DNA from: UBA7985 sp049612785
GTDB lineage: Bacteria > Pseudomonadota > Alphaproteobacteria > UBA7985
Reading direction: 5' to 3'
Length of the DNA stretch: 9,337 nucleotides
Assembly (NCBI GenBank): GCA_049612785.1
Contig: JBMZBW010000099.1
Location: 1-9,337 of the forward strand
Made by a program: the position numbers and the translations under genes. Shown one piece after another: positions 5,830-9,337 of this stretch. Each line of letters begins with the position of its first letter. Positions within the stretch are counted from its first letter, which is position 1. The notes beneath the pieces are model-generated. The model saw only the letters and a list, made by a program, of their open reading frames with translations, was not told the DNA's origin and made no database searches.

Positions 5830-8049
5830 GTGCCTGTCCCCCTTGCCGAATTCGGCGAAACGCCGCAGTGCCTTGGACCAGCGACCAGGGCACAGCTGCT
5901 CAGTCGGGTGCAACTAGCGCACCCTGACTTCGATACTTCTGTTGTCGCTGCAGCCTACGATTACGCAGAAACAATGCACGAGCCTCAGCGCCGTGCTTCT
6001 GGCGACCCCTATTTCATTCATCCTGTCCGCGTCGCGCTTTACCTCGCGGAAAAGAAGCTGGACCCTGCGACCATCGCGACGGCCTTGCTTCATGATGTTG
6101 TTGAAGATACGGGCGCGACCAACAAAGACATCTGCAAGATGTTCGGTCCCATTGTGGGCGAGCTTGTAGAAGGCGTCACCAAACTCACCCATCTTGAAGT
6201 CACGAGTAACGAGGTCAAACAGGCGGAAAACTTCCGCAAGTTGCTGCTCGCGCTCTCTAGAGATATTCGGGTGCTGTTGGTTAAGCTCTCTGACCGCCTC
6301 GACAACATGCGCACGCTTCACTTCATCAATAAGCCCGAAAAGCGCGCCCGGATAGCGACTGAAACCCTCGAAATCTATGCCCCGCTCGCAGGTCGTATCG
6401 GGATGGTGGATTTGCAGGAAGAACTTGAGGATCTCTCTTTCACCCATTTGATGCCCGAAGCGCGAGAGTCGATCATGCAGCGCACAGAATTCCTGCGGGA
6501 ACAGGGGGACGCGCTTACAGTCGACATCATCCGTCAGCTGCGTGAAGACGTCAGCGACGTGGGCTTGGAAAACGTTGAGATCAATGGACGAATCAAAACG
6601 CCGTATTCGATCTGGAAGAAGATGCAGATCAAGGATCTCGACCTCGGACAGCTTTCGGATATCGTGGCGTTTCGCGTGATCGTACCGACGCTGGGCGATT
6701 GCTACGCGGCTCTGGGTGCTTTGCACGCTAAATATTCGCATCGCATGGGGCGCTACAAGGACTACATCTCCACCCCAAAGCCCAATGGTTACCAATCGAT
6801 CCACACGGTCGTCATAGGACCGGAAAACCAGTCCATTGAGGTGCAGATCCGAAATCAGGATATGCACCGCCGTGCAGAACTCGGCCTGGCGGCGCACTGG
6901 GCGTACAAAGACGGGACGGTTTCCGCTGATCTGGCAACAGGCGACAATTACAACTGGGTCAAGCAGCTGATCGATCTGCTCGAGCAATCTGAAGACCCGC
7001 AGGAATTCCTCGATAATACCAAAATCGATCTTTTCCAGAATCAGGTTTTCTGTTTCACGCCCCGAGGACATCTGATCTCCATGCCCGGTGACGCGACGGT
7101 GGTGGATTTTGCCTACGCGGTGCATTCGGATGTCGGCAACACCTGTGTTGGTGCGCGGATCAACGGAAAAATCCGGCCCCTTCACACGGTTCTTCGGAAC
7201 GGGGACCAAGTGGATATCCTCCGCTCAAAAAATGCGGCCCCTAATCCGGAATGGCTGAACATTGTTGTCTCGGCAAAGGCTCGGGCCTCCATTCGCCGGT
7301 ACATCAGAAACGCCGAAAGGGATCAGCACGTCGCTCTTGGCCGTCAGATCCTCACTCGGGCCTATCGGATGAACGAAGTTGAGGCCAAGGAAAAGGCGCT
7401 GGACGATATCGCCTCCAAATGGCGACTGGAAACCGGTGAGGACGTTCTGGCGCAGGTGGGGGCTGGTTTGATTCCGGCGGGCGACGTGGTGCGCACCTTG
7501 TTCCCCGGTCTTGCGCGGGAAAACAGTGCGCGGACAAAGGACCAGCGCGTTCTCGACCGCCTTAAGGCTGGTGAGACCATAGAACGCGGTCAGGCAGACC
7601 CAACCAAAGTAGAGCTCAAGGGCCTGATCAAAGGCATGGCGGTCCATTTTGCGCGCTGCTGTCACCCATTGCCCGGTGAGCGTATCGTTGGGATCGTGGC
7701 GACGGGGAAGGGGATCACCATCCATACCATCGACTGCGATAACCTCGTGAACTTCTATGACCAGCCGGAACGTTGGTTGGAGGTTGGTTGGGAAACCAGC
7801 ACGGAAACGCCGCATGTCGGACGCTTGCGCGTTATTCTGAGCAATGAGCCAGGTGCGCTCGGGACGCTAACAACACTCATTGGGCGGACAGGCGGGAACA
7901 TCCTGAATTTCAAGTTCCTCAATCGTCAGCCGGATTTCTTTGAAACACTTGTGGATGTTGAAGTCGGCGATTTACGACAGCTCAACGTTATCATCGCGAC
8001 GCTTCGATCCGCTCCCTCTATTGAAAGCGTCGAACGCCAGCGGGGATAG
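5830..8049 (+). CDS. rsh: Bifunctional (p)ppGpp synthetase/hydrolase (Rel/SpoT homologue)
   Basis: This 739-residue long RSH enzyme makes and degrades (p)ppGpp in the stringent response. Domains in order: HD hydrolase (about 35-200) with metal ligands His64, His88-Asp89 and Asp155; synthetase (about 250-365) with RIKTPYSIWKKM at 254-265, Asp277, KDYISTPKPNGYQSIHT at 310-326 and Glu337 in EVQIR; TGS (about 403-465); a helical region; the Cys-rich CC/ZFD domain with CCHPLPGE at 610-617 and Cys636; and ACT (about 664-739). Both catalytic centres look intact, so it is likely bifunctional. One oddity is that the usual DRLHNMR of the hydrolase site reads DRLDNMR, with Asp158 replacing histidine. 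The start is GTG at 5830, with AGGAGG 13 bases upstream inside the end of rpoZ; this spacing is long but no better start lies near. The usual alphaproteobacterial followers pdxJ and acpS are absent here. Confidence 0.95.
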   Translation: MPVPLAEFGETPQCLGPATRAQLLSRVQLAHPDFDTSVVAAAYDYAETMHEPQRRASGDPYFIHPVRVALYLAEKKLDPATIATALLHDVVEDTGATNKDICKMFGPIVGELVEGVTKLTHLEVTSNEVKQAENFRKLLLALSRDIRVLLVKLSDRLDNMRTLHFINKPEKRARIATETLEIYAPLAGRIGMVDLQEELEDLSFTHLMPEARESIMQRTEFLREQGDALTVDIIRQLREDVSDVGLENVEINGRIKTPYSIWKKMQIKDLDLGQLSDIVAFRVIVPTLGDCYAALGALHAKYSHRMGRYKDYISTPKPNGYQSIHTVVIGPENQSIEVQIRNQDMHRRAELGLAAHWAYKDGTVSADLATGDNYNWVKQLIDLLEQSEDPQEFLDNTKIDLFQNQVFCFTPRGHLISMPGDATVVDFAYAVHSDVGNTCVGARINGKIRPLHTVLRNGDQVDILRSKNAAPNPEWLNIVVSAKARASIRRYIRNAERDQHVALGRQILTRAYRMNEVEAKEKALDDIASKWRLETGEDVLAQVGAGLIPAGDVVRTLFPGLARENSARTKDQRVLDRLKAGETIERGQADPTKVELKGLIKGMAVHFARCCHPLPGERIVGIVATGKGITIHTIDCDNLVNFYDQPERWLEVGWETSTETPHVGRLRVILSNEPGALGTLTTLIGRTGGNILNFKFLNRQPDFFETLVDVEVGDLRQLNVIIATLRSAPSIESVERQRG

Positions 8050-8080
8050 AGCGGCGTAATCATTATAGACGCCGCCGCTC
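8049..8080. terminator. GC-rich hairpin between convergent genes, possible bidirectional terminator
   Basis: GAGCGGCG (8049-8056) is the exact reverse complement of CGCCGCTC (8073-8080), with a 16-base loop. Alternatively GCGGCGT (8051-8057) pairs with ACGCCGC (8069-8075) around an 11-base loop. It begins at the last base of the rsh stop codon and ends 9 bases before the stop of the convergent gene. There is no T-run on either side, so intrinsic termination is likely but not certain. Confidence 0.6.
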
Positions 8081-8089
8081 GTACCTATT

Positions 8090-8578
8090 CTACTGAGCCC
8101 AGCTTGGCAGGGGCAGGCCGTCCTTGTGCCCACACTTGCCGGAGGTATCACCGGATACGGTGTACTCAAGCTGCGAGTAGTGGTCACAGAAGTCATAGGT
8201 TCCGGGGACCTTATAGCCGCCAAAATCACGCGCCAAAGCATTGGCCGCTTGGCCGCGCAGCTTCTGAACGAACAGACGTGTGTAACCGGAAGGATGCCAG
8301 CAAGGGTGGTTTTGCAGCGCATGCGCCGTAAAGCACCAGCCGCGATGGGTCCACCAACTTGTCTTGGCTTTTCCGCGATCGTCGCGAATTTCAATGAGCT
8401 CGCCGCCCAAGAAGCCGCGTCGATGGGTGTTCACCACCTTGTAGGTCCCACCGGCGTAGCGGAAGGACATGAATTCTTCTTCGGCGTAAACGTGGTAAGG
8501 GTGAGCCGTGACGGTACCAGCGGCGAAAATGCTAAATCCAGCGATTGCTGCGACAATAAAATGCTTAAGCGCTTTCAT
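8090..8578 (-). CDS. Secreted four-cysteine protein of an unrecognised family (paralogue A)
   Basis: This 162-residue protein is not one I recognise. It starts with a clear Sec signal peptide (KALKH, then a hydrophobic core to about residue 24), with a likely cleavage site TVTA|HP after Ala25. The mature part contains TYKVVNTHRRG at 45-55, ELIEIRDDRG at 60-69, then two tryptophans and RGWCFT at 79-84, and it ends with FCDHYSQLEY at 130-139 and SGDTSGKCGH at 142-151. There are four mature cysteines: Cys82, Cys93, Cys131 and Cys149. The spacings of 11 and 18 residues are identical in the next gene, which suggests two conserved disulfides in the periplasm or outside the cell. Its ATG is 5 bases after the stop of paralogue B, whose last codons supply a GAGGA ribosome-binding site, so the two are one operon. 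The gene converges on rsh across a hairpin. It is a real gene by conservation between paralogues, but the function is unknown. Confidence 0.88.
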   Translation of the reverse strand: MKALKHFIVAAIAGFSIFAAGTVTAHPYHVYAEEEFMSFRYAGGTYKVVNTHRRGFLGGELIEIRDDRGKAKTSWWTHRGWCFTAHALQNHPCWHPSGYTRLFVQKLRGQAANALARDFGGYKVPGTYDFCDHYSQLEYTVSGDTSGKCGHKDGLPLPSWAQ

Positions 8579-8583
8579 CTATT

Positions 8584-9096
8584 CTAATCCTCTTCATCAT
8601 AATCACATCGCCCGGACGTATCTCCGGAAATTTTGTATTCCAGCTTGGTGTAATGATCACAGAAATCGGTCGAAGCCGCCTCACCAACGCCGCCACCCCT
8701 GAAGGTCGCGGATCGGGTGTAGGAGGAATTCACGATCTTTCGCTGCATGAAACGAACAAACCCTGCGTCTGAAAAGCAGGCGTTGGCTGTGTAGGCTGGA
8801 TGGGTAAAGCACCAACCGCGCGTTGACCACCAACCCGCAACTGGCAATCCACGGCTGTCATGAATTTCAATAAGTTCAACACCAAACAAACCACGCTGGT
8901 GCGTATTCACGACCGTGTAAAGTTCCCCGGAGTAATCGAAGTTCGCGATCTCTTCAGCTTGCAAGGGGACCAGCGATACCGGCGTAACAACCGGCACTGG
9001 TGCTGCACCATGATGCTGCTGCGGATGCGAAAAGGCCTTGGAACCAATACAGGCGCTTACAACAAACGCGCCAAGTAAAAAGGAAAGAAACTTCAT
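8584..9096 (-). CDS. Exported four-cysteine protein, possible lipoprotein (paralogue B)
   Basis: This 170-residue paralogue of the preceding gene belongs to the same unrecognised family. The N-terminus MKFLSFLLGAFVVSAC is hydrophobic and contains VSAC (13-16), which fits a lipobox with lipidated Cys16. Signal peptidase I cleavage after KAFS (residue 23) is an alternative, and would expose HPQQHHG. A proline/valine-rich linker spans about 31-45. Conserved blocks are LYTVVNTHQRG at 59-69, ELIEIHDSRG at 74-83, RGWCFT at 93-98, FCDHYTKLEY at 145-154 and SGDTSGRC at 157-164. Cys96, Cys107, Cys146 and Cys164 match the four cysteines of paralogue A with identical spacing within pairs. A GAGAGG ribosome-binding site lies 6 bases before the ATG at 9096, and a TATAAT box lies upstream. 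The acidic C-terminus (DEED) overlaps the ribosome-binding site of paralogue A. No function can be assigned. Confidence 0.88.
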   Translation of the reverse strand: MKFLSFLLGAFVVSACIGSKAFSHPQQHHGAAPVPVVTPVSLVPLQAEEIANFDYSGELYTVVNTHQRGLFGVELIEIHDSRGLPVAGWWSTRGWCFTHPAYTANACFSDAGFVRFMQRKIVNSSYTRSATFRGGGVGEAASTDFCDHYTKLEYKISGDTSGRCDYDEED

Positions 9097-9148
9097 GAGA
9101 ACCTCTCGGTCTTAGTGTTCTTCCCTTAATACACCATTGCGATTAGTG

Positions 9149-9154
9149 ATTATA
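9149..9154 (-). promoter_or_regulatory. Candidate -10 box for the paralogue B-A operon
   Basis: On the minus strand TATAAT (9154-9149) is a perfect -10 hexamer in the 101-base gap upstream of paralogue B, 52 bases before its ATG. A TTGAAA (9174-9169) precedes it, but the spacer is only 14 bases, shorter than normal for sigma-70. An 8-base palindrome GTCCGGAC lies between them and could be an operator, so this promoter may be activator-dependent or regulated. Confidence 0.45.
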
Positions 9155-9197
9155 CCTGTCCGGACGGATTTCAACGAAATGCCTTATTTATGGCAAG

Positions 9198-9337
9198 TTA
9201 GTAACCGCAATAACCGGAGTCATCGCCGGATAGTTTGGCTTCTAACTTGGTGTAGTGGTCGCAGGGATTATTCGAGCGTCTAGGGCCTGGTCCCTCAACA
9301 TCAGGATGAGCGCGTTCGAGCTCACGCTGAAAACGGT
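9198..9337 (-). CDS. C-terminal fragment of a third paralogue of the four-cysteine family (paralogue C), cut by window edge
   Basis: The minus-strand frame ending with TAA at 9198-9200 is open to the window edge and yields 45 residues. The fragment starts RFQRELERAHPDVEG, which resembles the RFMQRK region of paralogue B (residues 115-120). It ends PCDHYTKLE then KLSGDDSGYCGY, matching the CDHY-x-x-LE and SGDxSGxC blocks of paralogues A and B. The two cysteines have the same 18-residue spacing. This shows a tandem array of at least three copies; the N-terminus and signal peptide lie beyond the window. It is shorter at the C-terminus than A and lacks the acidic tail of B. It lies 101 bases upstream of paralogue B in the same direction and may have its own promoter. 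Confidence 0.85.
   Translation of the reverse strand, partial: RFQRELERAHPDVEGPGPRRSNNPCDHYTKLEAKLSGDDSGYCGY

Noticed and set aside
5914..7209. 431-codon open frame antisense to rsh
   Set aside because: It lies entirely opposite the conserved HD and synthetase domains of rsh. Its translation shows no domain-like pattern, and it is explained by codon bias of the real gene.
7225..7815. 196-codon open frame antisense to the rsh C-terminal half
   Set aside because: It is opposite the conserved Cys-rich and linker regions of rsh, with no ribosome-binding site or domain pattern.
9181..9197. TGCC/GGCA hairpin after paralogue C as a terminator
   Set aside because: The stem is only four base pairs with an AT-rich loop and no T-run, too weak to claim.

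Overview
This is a bacterial chromosomal window with short intergenic gaps and no mobile element, CRISPR array, tRNA or rRNA that I can see. The gene content points to an alphaproteobacterium: a DUF2842-type small membrane protein, a fused NAD(P)/FAD oxidoreductase-SelD, and an rpoZ-rsh pair of alphaproteobacterial type. A Caulobacterales/Hyphomonadaceae-like marine lineage is my best guess, but it is only an inference from protein flavour.

Left part (1-2732, minus strand): a compact three-gene operon read right to left. It holds a DUF2842 membrane protein, a 697-residue fusion of an NADH-dehydrogenase-like flavoprotein with selenophosphate synthetase (SelD), and the first 140 codons of mnmH/selU (tRNA 2-selenouridine synthase, rhodanese domain). 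SelD makes selenophosphate and MnmH spends it on the tRNA wobble uridine, so the pair is one short selenium pathway. The SelD catalytic residue is an ordinary cysteine.

Middle part (2748-5319): an aminoglycoside-phosphotransferase-fold kinase (plus, TTG start) lies head to head with the DUF2842 gene, only 15 bases apart. It is convergent with yciB (minus), and the two genes share a CTAG at their stop codons. An 80-base divergent gap with an imperfect hairpin separates yciB from a lysophospholipase/monoacylglycerol-lipase-like alpha/beta hydrolase with a complete Ser-Asp-His triad (plus).

Housekeeping block (5429-8049, plus): rpoZ (RNA polymerase omega) is followed after 8 bases by rsh, a full-length bifunctional (p)ppGpp synthetase/hydrolase with HD, synthetase, TGS, Cys-rich and ACT domains. 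A GC-rich hairpin follows the rsh stop.

Right part (8090-9337, minus strand): three tandem paralogues of a small exported protein family that I do not recognise, two complete and one cut by the window end. They share a motif with two tryptophans and RGWCFT, a CDHY-x-x-LE motif, a C-terminal SGDxSGxC motif and fixed cysteine spacing. This is the least explained and most interesting part of the window.
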